A stretch of DNA of 64,000 nt, from contig NC_135557.1 of NCBI RefSeq assembly GCF_964340395.1, forward strand, positions 23,367,225 through 23,431,224. The letters are read 5' to 3'. A program made the position numbers and the translations under genes. Positions within the stretch are counted from its first letter, which is position 1. Each line of letters starts with the position of its first letter. This document shows positions 27,674-42,900 of the stretch, piece by piece. The DNA is from Glandiceps talaboti. Lineage: Eukaryota; Hemichordata; Enteropneusta; Spengelidae. The notes under the pieces are model-generated. The model was not told where the DNA came from, did not search any database, and saw only the letters and a list, made by a program, of their open reading frames with translations.

Positions 27674-30600
27674 GTGAGTCATTCATCAATGTCAATTGCA
27701 TTGCCGAAACACAGATAAACCTTTAATCTGAGTCTAACACAGTTGTTCTTACTAAAGCTAATTAAGCAAGCAACCACAACTGTATTGACCGTGGCACGTT
27801 GTGATATTAACGTTCAAATTTATCACCGCCATCGTCAACCTATTTTGAACGGCCTGTGCAATTATAAAAAAATATAACCACTGCTCTTAGTGAAATGTTT
27901 GGTTACCAACATGTACAGGTGTAGTTTTTGACTGAAAAAAAATCAACAACAACAAATATTGCTCTGTATGTTATTACTTTAACTTAGTTCACAAATAGGC
28001 ATTTATATTTTGGATGAATGATTAAGTAAACAACTTAATTGGTATATAAATATATTACAATAAAATAAATACTATCGTAACGATCTTATTTTTCCAATCT
28101 TGGAATATCAATGTATGTATTACACACTTTCTTGGACCCAATACGTCGTTGTTTTGTAACCGTGGTGATGTTGTTTATCTATCTTGTTTAGTTATTAGAC
28201 GCACCGACGGTAGTTTTACAGTAATGCCGGATGACACTCTTGTTATTTCTGGAGATAGTACACAGCTGAACTGTACATTTGACTTAAAACCTACTTTGTA
28301 TGCTTGGTACGATGACGATGGTGTGATAACCTTTGTGGAAAACACATTAACACCACGAGGAAAACATGAATTAGACAGTGAGGGGAATGTCTATAATCTT
28401 CGTATCAACAATACGACAGTCAGCGATGAAGGGTTGTACGAATGTGTTGACATAGTGACATTGAACAGAGCTGAAGCATATGTGTATATTGTGTGTAAGT
28501 AACATTAACCATTAGCAGTTGCTTATTAGCAACAACATATGATATTTGGTATATTTGATCGAAAGTCATCTTAATTTTTTTTTTAATTTCCTTTTCTTGA
28601 ATGGCAGCGATTTCGAAACAATCATATTAATGTAAACTTCGCGATGTAAATAATCTTACCATTTTGGCCGGCGAGAAATTCTTTTTTTTTCCATAAAATC
28701 AACCATGATGAATAGATAAATATATATTTCATGAAATGGGTAATTTCATAGATTGGGTGTGACATGTATTATCCATGAAGTCGAATATGTGCCAATAGTG
28801 TAGTACTATTACCCCAAAACAAGGTCAATTGCGCTACATGTGTTAAGACGATCTTACCAAAAGAGTAGTAAGGGATGGTGGTCGAATGGTCACTATGGCC
28901 TAGAAGAAGGAGTGGTTTATATCCTAGTACCTGTATAAGCACATCCGCATAGCAGCACATTGGACTCAAACGATGGGCTGCTGCACGGCGACGCGTAACT
29001 GTTGTTGGAAATGTAATATTATGATCGATTATTCTTTATTGTAGCAAGCATTCCACTATGTCAAGCATATACTAGTGAACTGGTAACAGAAGGCGAGGAA
29101 GTGACATATGAATGTATCATAGACATAGATGAAAATGCGCCCGGTGATCTTGTTTGGTATGATGTCGAGAAAGGAATAGAAAGACATCGTCAACCAAGTC
29201 CAGATAACACCTGGACAACAAACGCTACTCGAAATGACAATGGAGCTTTACTTAATTGTCGTCTGGAACATCATACACTACCTAAACAGAAATGGTCAAT
29301 GATTTCATGTAATGAAACTATACCACTGGAAGTTCAATGTAAGTTTAGTTTTGATTTTTAAAGACAAAACTCAAGTCAGGCTTATGTTTGTTAACTGTAC
29401 ATTTCCATTGATTTCTGCTATCAACATATATTCGATATTGGATGATACAGTAGTTTCGAGGTAACTCACTCGCCATTGATTTCATTTAAAAAAACACTTG
29501 AAAAGTTTTGGGTTTTTCTGCAAGGCTTTCTGGGAAAGCTTTTGCTTATATCACAGACACCTCAGCCTCTCTGTGTTCACATATTGTTTGTATTATTCAT
29601 GAATAGAAGATGTAACGAATTCTACGAAATGAGAAGCCTTTAGGAATTCACCAAACACTTACGTTACCAAGCTATCTGGAACGGCACTAACTTCACTGGT
29701 TTGAATTTACAGATTTCCCAAGTATCAGCATCGACGATGAAAGCAATGGTAAAGTGATAGAAGGTGACTCCTACACAGGTGAATGTATAGTAGATGCCAA
29801 CCCACCTGCAGATGTGCATTGGTTGTATCCACCCAACGTTACTGTTACTGTACAAGATACGTTATTAATAATTGACAATGCTGACAGACACCATGCAGTC
29901 AACTATACATGTATAGCTAATAATACACTATTTAATAATGACACTGGCAACAATGAATTTACTTTTACAATTGATGTCCAATGTAAGTATACGTTATGTT
30001 TATTTATTTATTTATTTATTTACAAGTAATTAACTTTTCGATGGTGATTTTTTCTGTCTCATGAACGATCAAAGGCGATTCTATCATATCTACAATTTAT
30101 TTATGCTCAGAATAGCAAAAGCGTTAGTTTTTCATTAATTCTACATCGGGCGACATCCTAGCCTACAATAGAATTATAAAAACAATAACGCATGGTTTGT
30201 GAAGAACCGTTATATACGGGCAAGACGTTATGGAAGTCAAAGTTATTATGGGCTTTACTCCTCTTCACAGTCTCAGCATTGCTTGGGCTATGGTTATAAA
30301 CTATATGTAGGTGAGAAATTATTGTCTTTGCTTCCGAGAGTGATTCACCCCAGTGTACAGAAGGTAAGTATACTGGACGTACATTTAAATTAAAACCAAT
30401 CTTGCCCCACTATCCCTTTCAATGTAAATTTAGCAATACGGTGCCTAAGTCATACATATATTTTTATTAACATTGGATTGGAAATGGAACATTTTTCCAC
30501 TACAAATCAAGTACATTTATTCATTTTCACAGTTGGTCCAACAGTAAGTGTAGTAGACAACAGTCATAATAAATACATAATTGAAGGAGACCAATACACT

Positions 30601-31635
30601 GCTACCTGTACTGTGGATGCAAATCCTAAAGCCACCGTTCAATGGTTATTTGACGATGAACCAATCCACGATGGAAATATGTTGGAGGTCGTAACAACAA
30701 AGGACCATTCTGGAGAGTATAAATGTGAAGCATCGAACACATTTTGGAATAACCGTATTGGTTACGGTAGTGATGTTACTTTCCTCGATGTACAATGTAA
30801 GTATACATACCATGTATTTTAACTAATACGTTGAAGACAATGTCATGAATTCGTTGATTTCAATTTCCAGCCATTGAGAACACATAGTCGTCTTCGCACA
30901 AAGTTATTGAATGAGTTGACATTTGTACATCTACAGATAATCCGGTTATCACCATCCATGACAGTAGTAATGGTACAGTAATTGAAGGTTACAAGTATAC
31001 AGCCTACTGTTCTGTTGATGCCAATCCTGAAGCTACTATTCAGTGGTTATATGATGGACACATCTTTAGTGAAGGAGAACTGTTGGTTATTGACAACGCT
31101 AGATTGAACTCTACTGGTAATTATACGTGTGAGGCTACTAATACATTCTGGAATGACGATATTGGATTCGGTAATGAAACCATATATGTAATTGTACAAC
31201 GTAAGTTTGTATAGTTTTATTGTCCTTTCTCAGAACATTTGAAAAATGTTTTCCACAACATAGTTTAAAATTCAGATTTGTTAATTATTTGCAAAGAAAA
31301 AATTGGTTGATTTGATTTGATTCATTTTGGCACAAGAAAGAATTAAGGGTAGAATTGATAATTACAACAGACAATACCGCATATACATTATTGTGCTGGT
31401 TATCATGAAAAAACAACATGTTATCGATGAAAGTAATAATAACGACTTCGTTATATCTTATATTATATTGCTAATGCCTACGATATTTTCTTCGTATTTT
31501 ACAGCTGCTAATACTACACCTATTGGCCAGATTGTCTTGGTTATTATCATATCCCTTATTGTCATTATAGTAGTGACGTTATTTATAATATATATCGTCA
31601 AACGCAAAAACAGAGCGAAGACGTGTCCTTCTTAA
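27622..31635 (+). CDS. Ig receptor gene A: signal peptide, 5 Ig domains, TM, very short tail (525 aa, 7 coding exons)
   Basis: Single-pass surface glycoprotein of the immunoglobulin superfamily. Exons: 27,622-27,673; 28,192-28,494; 29,045-29,338; 29,713-29,982; 30,533-30,796; 30,937-31,200; 31,505-31,635. All joins are phase 1 and the total is 1,578 bases = 526 codons. Domains: signal 1-17; V-like Ig1 18-118 (C..W..DEGLYEC); Ig2 119-216 of C2 type as in Kirre/nephrin-like proteins (TRNDNGALLNCRLEHH); Ig3-5 217-482, I-set-like, with C, W and NYTC/YKC motifs; helix about 488-513; tail KRKNRAKTCPS. Many NxT/S sites. Likely role: adhesion or recognition; partner unknown. The tail has no tyrosine, so signalling would need a partner chain. 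Homology at family level is certain; orthology is not. Confidence 0.88.
28192..28494 (+). CDS. Gene A exon 2: V-like Ig1
   Basis: 303 bases, phase 1-1. Acceptor CTTGTTTAG, donor GTAAGT. First cysteine in QLNCTF, tryptophan in YAWYDD, second cysteine in DEGLYEC. Closest relative in the window is gene B exon 2 (shared PDDTLVI and LDSEGN). Confidence 0.9.
29045..29338 (+). CDS. Gene A exon 3: C2-type Ig2
   Basis: 294 bases, phase 1-1. Motifs VTYEC, DLVWYD and DNGALLNCRLEHHTL, plus an extra cysteine in SCNETIPLEVQ. It pairs with gene B exon 3 of the same length. Confidence 0.9.
29713..29982 (+). CDS. Gene A exon 4: Ig3 (alpha type)
   Basis: 270 bases, phase 1-1. GECIVDANPPADVHWLYPPN, then VNYTCIANNTL. 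Same type as gene B exons 4, 6, 8 and 10. Confidence 0.92.
30533..30796 (+). CDS. Gene A exon 5: Ig4 (beta type)
   Basis: 264 bases, phase 1-1. TATCTVDANPKATVQWLFDD and YKCEASNTFWN. Same type as gene B exons 5, 7, 9 and 11. Confidence 0.92.
30937..31200 (+). CDS. Gene A exon 6: Ig5 (gamma type)
   Basis: 264 bases, phase 1-1. No internal ATG, but open throughout: NPVITIHDSSNG, YCSVDANPEATIQWLYDG, NYTCEATNTFWN. It closely matches gene B exons 13, 15 and 17. Acceptor ACATCTACAG; donor C before GTAAGT gives Pro at the join with the TM exon instead of the usual Tyr. Confidence 0.9.
31505..31635 (+). CDS. Gene A exon 7: transmembrane helix and tail, stop
   Basis: Acceptor TTCGTATTTTACAG. Encodes PANTTPIGQ, a long Ile/Val/Leu helix, KRKNRAKTCPS and TAA. 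A donor-like GTAAAT follows at 31,645 and a strong acceptor (TTCCTTATTGCAG) ends at 32,102, so a 3' UTR intron is possible. Confidence 0.8.
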
Positions 31636-31750
31636 TGTCTGGTAAATATAAGAAAGATAATTAGTTTATTTTTTCCTCAAATAACGAGTGTATGCTTTAC
31701 TGTATTAAGTGTCTCCATATTCATGGGATTAATGTCTATTTAAACAGCTT

Positions 31751-31865
<115 letters not shown>

Positions 31866-32102
31866 TTTCACTTACCTTTTTATTCCTCACATATAAATAA
31901 TAACAAATTAAAATTCGTGACAACAAGAGTATTCTAGTATTCAGATATATTTTCTGATTTAAAATACTACATATACGTTAGGCACAATAGGTTTACCTAG
32001 GTTTATTACTGTACGCTATAATTAAAAATACATATACTTGTCAATGTAAATATAACTTTAATTCACAATTCATTATTTGTTTATGCTTATTCCTTATTGC
32101 AG

Positions 32103-34389
<2,287 letters not shown>

Positions 34390-35038
34390 CTTTTATTGGA
34401 CACACACAAAAAGGAGTAAGAATCAGACAACTTTATTATCATGTATTTACAAACTCATTACTCCACAATTCTTATTTTATTATAATTCAGTGTAGCTTGT
34501 GTTTTTAATAAAGTTCGATAATTAACATCCCAGTTCAAAACTCTTGCCATAAGAATTTAATTTGGCCCCTAGTAGGCCCTTAATTTATACTCTCATTTCT
34601 CATTTGCATAAGGTTGACCATTCCATGCACATTTCATGAATTGTGTGTGTGTGTGTGTATTTCTTCTTATGTCACACATCATACGTCATACTTCTGACTT
34701 ATTATTTTCCATAAATACCAGAGTCTGTTTTATCAGTATTGACAAGATAACCTTCCATGATGCTATTCCAATTACAAGTCTGACTCTACTATAATTAGAG
34801 GCAAACCGGATTCTATACATACCAATGTATCTAGCAAAGTTGAATCACTTTCTTTTTTTTCTGAAAGACCCTGCTGACCTTTTTGACAAAGATTTGGTTT
34901 TAATAAATATACCAATACCTTTATTTTTCAGTTGTGTGATCAGTATCACTATTACGTATACATTTTGTAGCAAAGACTTGATGAATTGAATAGTTGTGTA
35001 TTAAGCTTGACAATAACATCAGTATATGGCGATTTGTG
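34390..35038. other. Spacer upstream of gene B
   Basis: Nothing coding seen. Confidence 0.45.
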
Positions 35039-35184
35039 AAATTGTTTAGAAACCAAAGTATTCAATGCTTATCAGTAAAGTACTCGACTCTTTGCCTACG
35101 ACCTCACATAGATCATAGTGGTGTAATATTGGATAATGTGACACTGCACACCTTGTTGACAGCAGAGTATTGGACGAGTTTCAG
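35039..35184 (+). promoter_or_regulatory. Candidate promoter / 5' UTR exon of gene B
   Basis: Counterpart of 25,158-25,312. The shared 25-base block sits at 35,039-35,063 and the donor TTTCAG before GTAGGT ends the exon at 35,184. Conserved in place and order before gene A, so it is probably inherited with the gene duplication. Confidence 0.4.
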
Positions 35185-36644
35185 GTAGGTTTTCTGTCGT
35201 TTAAAAAAAACATTTATAACTCTTATTATGCTGTCTTAAAGCAATCACTTTTTTCCATGTATTATTTGAATTTGGTGTAAATAATGTTCAAAACCGTCAT
35301 AAATGTCAGTGTCAACTTAGTTTGTAGAACGAATTGGTGATTTATTGTCACAGTGTTGAGTTACATTTTGAAATACATACAATACAAGACTGTGTAATAC
35401 AATGTAATGCTGTTAAAATGAAACCATGTAATTCTGTAAAATACAATTATACAATACAATTTTAAATACTTAAATGTCCTGTTCTCATGTCAAGATAGTG
35501 CCATAATTCTATCATTTCTATTGAACCAGTATGCAGCCATCATGTTTTGAGTTATTTTCCGATTGCATTGTCCAATTTCCAAGCAAGTTCGAATAAACAC
35601 GTTTCCAACATGGTAGTTGGGACAAGATATCAATATTGTATGTTGGTTACACACTGGTACAATAGAAATAATAGAATTGTGACAGTAGTATACACTTTAG
35701 TGACCAATTGACCTGTAAGTCAAGGATCTTCAGCCTTCTCTAAACGCTGTCAAATGAAAGTATGTGCCTGGTCCTGTTCAAACAATACCAGAAACATGTG
35801 TTGTTAGAATAATGTTTTGAGGGGAATCGACAGTATTTAATTACATGAAATTGTCCATTATTCGGCGGCCATATTGCATTGTAAGACAAAATCTGTTGTC
35901 ATTTTATTTCAACATTGGTACAGCAAGCATTATTATCAATAGACGCAACGACCCTTCAATCGTAATCACCCATATGATGAAGTGTTGCCGAGATGGGTAC
36001 GGTATGCATATAATTGATTTTCAATGATTAACGACCCTTGTGGCGGAGGATAACATTACGAGTGATCTTGGTATGCACAATAATTTGTTGCTTTAGGTAC
36101 GGAATAACAGTGAAATAATGCACGATTGTTCTCTTTTGTATATATTTATAATTACTGACTTAACGACGAAAATGTATCATTTAATTCATTTCATATAAAG
36201 TTACCGTAGAAACGAGAAAAGACATAATTGTATTTAATATAACACAGTATAAACGTTGACATAGATTATTCAATGTTTCTGTTTTACTAGCAATAACAAA
36301 AGTAGTGAACTAAAGTGTAATGTAATGGTGCTGACTAAGACGTGCCTGGTGATAACCATCAGAGGAAACATAAGGTTTCTATCTACAGGCAGAACAATAA
36401 CCGTGTTTCATTTATGTTACGGGAGGCAAATATACACATATCGCAATTTATAGAGTTAGCCAACACAACTGCTAGTGCTATTATACGAGACGTGGTATTT
36501 AGACTTTACACTTACACTGATAAAATGCTTATCCCACTATTCGTTGGTGTTGACAAGCAAACCCCGCAAAACTCGGGAAAAGTCTGAATTATTCATCATT
36601 TATTAACTATGTGCACGTCTATCTTTTCTATTCTCCCTCGGTAT

Positions 36645-36647
36645 GTC

Positions 36648-36690
<43 letters not shown>

Positions 36691-36772
36691 CCTTTCCCCC
36701 TCACACACACACACACTCTCTCTCTCTCTCTCTCCCTCATTCCCTCTCTCTCTCTCTCTCTCTGTCTGTCTC

Positions 36773-36848
<76 letters not shown>
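36645..36848 (+). repeat. (CTGT)n and (CT)n tract ahead of gene B's start exon
   Basis: CTGT repeats to 36,686, then CT-rich to 36,848. Fifty bases later comes the acceptor TTCTTATTTTCCAAG ending at 36,900. Confidence 0.9.
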
Positions 36849-36851
<3 letters not shown>

Positions 36852-36900
36852 ATGTGACATTTTTTTTATTCTAATGGTTTGTTTTTTCTTATTTTCCAAG

Positions 36901-36997
36901 TAAACCGTTCGTCTTATTAAGGAAACCCCTTTGGTATAGTATATGATGTTTTTGCACTACCTGTCTACATTGATCCTGTGTATAATCCTCCATAATG
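36901..36997 (+). CDS. Gene B exon 1: 5' UTR end and signal peptide (CDS 36,943-36,997)
   Basis: Two tandem ATGs (36,943 and 36,946) open MMFLHYLSTLILCIILHN, then G before the donor GTAAGT. Phase 1. Confidence 0.75.
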
Positions 36998-39900
36998 GTA
37001 AGTTTTATGATTTCTCCTAAAGTCAGACTATTTCTGATCTCTACTTCCTATAGTAATGTCAATACTGCATTTACTTCGATCCTTTTAATATGTTTGAATT
37101 CATGAGATACTGACTAAAAATATAACGATACATGCTCTAATTATATAATTACAGTTTCCTATATTTATCCGCTTTCTTCGAATTTAGCATAATGTGTTTA
37201 TCTTTTAACACTCCATTACATCCCAAATAAGGGATTGGTGTCCCACAGCTCGCGTACACTGATGTATTTATGTTCCTTTCTAGCATCAACACACAGTACA
37301 GATATTTTCACCGTAACCCCTGATGACACCCTCGTCATTTTTGGAGAAAGTACACAAATTAATTGTTCATTCGAAATTAAACCACCCTTCCATGGCTGGT
37401 ATAAAGATAGCACTATGGTAACTAATGGTGACGTCACATTAAACCCAGAAAAACATGACTTGGACAGCGAGGGAAATGCCTATAACATTCGTGTTCATAA
37501 TACGACGTTTGATGATGAAGGAGTGTACGAATGTTTTGACCTTACATCTTTGAATAGTGCTGAAGCATCTTTATATATTGTATGTAAGTACCTTCACACA
37601 ATTATCAATAACATAAAATATAACATGAATGCTAATATAAATCACATTACACAACAATGTCCTTATCAAATTTGAAAAACACTAAATTGTTTCATATTTT
37701 ACAAATTGCAACATTATCATGTTATTATAGGTCCATGTAGTATTAGTCCATCAACTTTAATTAGTCCCTAGAAAGTATTTCTATGGTTCTCATCAGAACT
37801 GTGTTCTTCGTACTTTCAAATATTGCAGCATGTATTTGTTTATTTAACGTATTGTAATTGCATGAGTAAAGTTTAATTGAATTCAAGTCACTGGTGCTTT
37901 TGTTTATTAATAAATAGCATTCTCACATTGTGTATATCTAGCAAATATTCCATTGTGTCAAGTACACCCTGGTAATCTGGTTATAGAAGGCGAAGAAGTG
38001 ATGTATGAGTGCACCATAAACTTAACTAGCAGTGCTCCCGGTGATCTTGTCTGGTATGATGTTAACAAGGGGGAGGAGAAATGCCGTCAACCAAGCCCCA
38101 ATAATACGTTTACAACAACTGCTAGACGAGATGATAATGGTGCACTATTAAACTGTCGTCTTGAACACCACACACTACCAAGATGGAAATGGTCATTGAT
38201 TTCCTGTAATGAAAGTATACCACTGGAAGTCCAATGTAAGTTTTGTGTTTTCTTGTCATTATAGCTTTACAGTGAAGAAAAGAGAGATCAAATAGGAAGT
38301 GTACATTCACTGCATTAATTTTTATCATACCAGTACATCTTGTGATAGAAATGTACTATTACATTATGTTGGTAATAAATGGTAATTGCTTTTGCTGGTG
38401 TATGGATTCCAGATTTCCCAAATATCAGCATCGACGACGAAAGCAATGGTAAAGTGATAGAAGGTGACTCGTACACAGCTGAATGTATAGTAGATGCTAA
38501 CCCACCTGCAGACGTGTATTGGTTGTATCCATCCAACGTTAATGTCACTGTACAAGATACGTTATTAACAATTGACAATGCTGACAGAAACCATGCAGTC
38601 AACTATACATGTGTAGCTAACAATACACTTCACAACGGAGACACTGGTGCAGCAGAATTTACCGTAACATTAGGCGTTCAATGTGAGTATTACAGATTAA
38701 TGTACATGACCTAAGACATGGAAATTGTCTCATGTGACACAAATGTCACCAACACTGACATTTTCTTTCTATTAAAGTATCATATAGTTTTGACATAGCG
38801 TTGATATATATATTTAGAGTGTAACAACAGTTAAATGTAGTGCAAATTACTGAATCATAAACATGTGTCCCAATGAGACCAAGTCAATTATATTGTAGAA
38901 ATCTGTGAAAATATCTCACTAAAATGTTTTACCCCTAACATTATATATAAATCATAAACGGTTGCACATTACTAGTAAGATTGTTGTCAGGCAAGACGAC
39001 GTTCAACTGTATATTAAAAACTGAGATCGATTGTATATTGGCATATATGAAACGACACACGTGACATATAATGTACAAATTGTTCGTAATTCACGTTTCT
39101 ATTTATTCTATAACATGCTAGAGCTGTTGAGAGTAATATCATGAGGAAGTGCACTATAGATGTATTTGCTTTTATGATAGTTATTTTTCACAATTCGATC
39201 AACATGGGACATAGAGATAGTGGTGTTACATGGTTTGACAATTCATGAGAGTACTGTCTATTGTAACTTTGCAGTTAGTCCCAAGGTATTCATCACAGAG
39301 AACAGTCAAGATGGTTATCTGGTTGAAGGGGATGAGTATAATGCTACCTGCTTTGTTGATGCTAATCCTGAAGCCGCTATACAGTGGTTATTAAATGGTA
39401 TACAGTTCCAAGAAGGCCCTTCGTTATCTATTTTGACTACAAGTAACCACACAGGAAATTATACATGTGAAGCGTCAAATACATTCTGGAATAACGACAC
39501 TGGTTATGATAGTGCTAGTACCTACCTCGATGTACATTGTAAGTAAAACATTACATTTAGAGACATACATAGGTACGTTCATCTTACGGCACTGAAATGT
39601 TCCCCAAATTAATGTAATCACTTGTCAGTGCATAGTAAATAATCAGTTACTATTTCCAAAAGAAAGAATCGAACAGGGAAATGAATGCACCCTTAGTCGG
39701 GGTGACCGCTATTCAGGATAAACATTTTCCGCGATCGGAACAATGTTCCGTATTCCTAACAGGATACATGAACTCTGAACGCTCTTGCGCACATAATAAC
39801 GACACGGTCCAAATGAAAAAGGATATCTATACTTTCAACTCCTCAAAATAATCCATAAATCTGTCCGAACATTGGCCAGAGCTGTATTGATGTAGGCGGA

Positions 39901-42900
39901 TCTGACAAATAAAGTACTGGAATCTTGTGACCATCTGAAATAATCGCTGATTGAGATAAAAACAACAGCAGGTCAACAATTGTCACCTACTCAGACATTG
40001 CACTACATGTACATGATATTTGGAGATTATCCCACCTGGCGGTTATTCCTCACTGCGTACATTGACATATTTCAACCTCAAAAATAAATGTTTAACTTTC
40101 AAATTGATTGACGTTCCAAATCTCTCGACAGATATTTATTTTTCTATTTACAACCAAATGAATATCTTTTGATTCTAGATCATCCAGTTATCAGCATCGA
40201 CGATGATAGCAGTGGTAAAGTGATAGAAGGTGACTCCTACACAGCTGAATGTATAGTAGATGCTAACCCACCTGCAGACGTATATTGGTTGTATCCATCC
40301 AACGTTAATGTTACTGTACAAGATACGTTATTAATAATTGGCAATGCTGACAGACACCATGCAGTCAACTATACATGTGTAGCTAATAACACATTATTCA
40401 ATAATGACCCTGGTGCTGACTCATATATCCTGACGTTAGATGTACAATGTAAGTATATATTCAGGTTCACAGTGTGAGGTGTGAATAACCTTTAAAGCCC
40501 AGTCACTCTTGTCGATGTTCAAGCTATTAGTCTCAAGGAGACCTCTACTATGCTAGTCTGAGAGATTATGTACTTGAAAGCAAATAAGTCTGTTTTGAAT
40601 ATGAAACTACTACTACCAACAGCGCTGATTATTCAAAAGTTAGTATCATATAAATCATGCACTGTAAATTGGCAACCTTAAATCCTAACATATACCATGT
40701 TAGGCTGCGATTACGTCACTCATATGTAGGTACATATACAATCCACTTAGATTCCGTAGAGCTGTTGGTAGTAGTTTCAAATTTGATACAGTTGCATGCG
40801 CTTCCAGTGCATGGCAGAAGCCTAATATATTGGTGACGAGGTCTTATTGAAACAGTAACACATTGGGGTAAATATTTGGCAATCCATGACCTATATACCT
40901 CAATTGCATGTGCCTTGAGGAAACAGATGTTGGAATTCAATGTTGTTTGGCCTTCACATAATCATTCTTTTGCCTTCGTTAAAATGTATATAAAATAATT
41001 CTAATACGTAGTACGCATAATTACAAATAGCTATAGATAATATAGATCCTGATCTATTTTCACTTCTTACAAAAATGATGTCCTTTACAGTTGGTCCGTC
41101 AGTAAATATTGACGACAATAGCTATGGTGGATATTTAACAGAGGGAGACCAATATATCGCTACGTGTAATGTTGATGCTAATCCCGAAGCCATTATCCAT
41201 TGGTTGTTTAATGGCGTATTGTTGAAAGACGGACCCGAGTTGGAACTTACTACGGCAAAAAATAGCTCTGGAAATTATACATGTGAAGCTTTCAATACAT
41301 TTTGGAATGAGAAAACAGGTTATGATAATGACGTCACATATCTTGATGTACATTGTAAGTAAATCATTTTATTTAAATTCGAGTTCAAGTGTAAGTTGGC
41401 CACAAGAAACCTTTAGAATTTAAAGAATGTATATTTCGAAGATGACATAATTATAACATTACACTGAATGCAAACGTACTTTTATTGTACAAATAAGGTT
41501 TGAACAATCGTTTGGATTTGTAGCTTCTCGTATGCGTCAAGTTTTTTTTATCAATTCAGTGTTTGGTCGTATGTATCATTGATTTTAATGCGTTGATTTC
41601 AAATTATTAGAAAATTGATTGAACTATCACTTGAATATCTACAGTTTTACAGAGGACCGAGATTTTTAAGACAGATAATGTTATTTGTCAGCTGTCTGTC
41701 ACTAACATACAAATTGTATTCAGGTTCTTACGGCTAATACTATTTTATTGTAAATTCTAGATCACCCGGTTATCAGCATCGACGATGATAGCAGTGGTAA
41801 AGTGATAGAAGGTGACTCGTACACAGCTGAATGTATAGTAGATGCTAACCCACCTGCAGACGTGTATTGGTTGTATCCATCCAATGTTAATGTTACTGTA
41901 GAAGATACGTTATTAATAATTGGCAATGCTGACAGACACCATGCAGTCAACTATACATGTGTAGCTAATAACACACTATTTAATAATAACACTGGTAATG
42001 ACTCATATATCCTGACGTTAGATGTTCAATGTAAGTATATATTTTCAATTTCTCAAATTACCTTGTACACAGAAACTTTGGTAGCCCACTGACTCGTTTT
42101 CATGTTCGATTTATTATCTCATGAAGCCCTGTACAAAGCATGCACCTGGATGGAAATGGAATCTGTTTTTAATTTTGAACCTACCGTCAAAAGCTCATCT
42201 AATTGGATTATAATTCAGTCAGTTATAATTGGATACCGTACTTCCTAATTCGATTCCCGTTTGCTGCGATTACACCACATGCTTAGACATAAGATCAAGC
42301 AACATAGCTGTTGGTGGTGTCTGCAAATTGAAATTCCAGTGCTTCTTGGTCATGCACTTTAGCTTGATGTGGCGAGCATATTAAGATAGTGACACCAAGA
42401 GAAGTCGCTGACTCAGATTAAATCTCGGCAATCCATATTTTGTTTCTTTAATTACGTGCATTTACGACTGAAAACGGATGCTGGAATTAAATATGACACG
42501 TTCTAAAATGTTCACTTAACCGTCATTTCACATTCGTTCAAAGTTTTAGAACGCTCATAATTATAATTCATAAACTTAATTATCTATTGTATAGACCGTG
42601 ACCTCTTTTATTTTACAATAATGATATCCCATTACAGTTGGTCCGTCAGTAAACATTGACGACAATAGCTATGGTGGATATTTAGCTGAGGGAGACCAAT
42701 ATATCGCTACTTGTAATGTTGAAGCTAATCCTGAAGCCATTATCCATTGGTTGTTTAACGGCGAATTTTTGAAAGACGGACCCGAGGTGGAAATTACCAC
42801 GGCAAAAAATAGCTCTGGAAATTATACATGCGAAGCTTTCAATACATTTTGGAATGAGAAAACAGGTTATGACAATGACGTAACATATCTTGATGTACAT

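Noticed and set aside
36342-36587. 81-codon frame just before gene B
   Set aside because: Not in phase with any exon and lacks similarity; probably gene B 5' intron.
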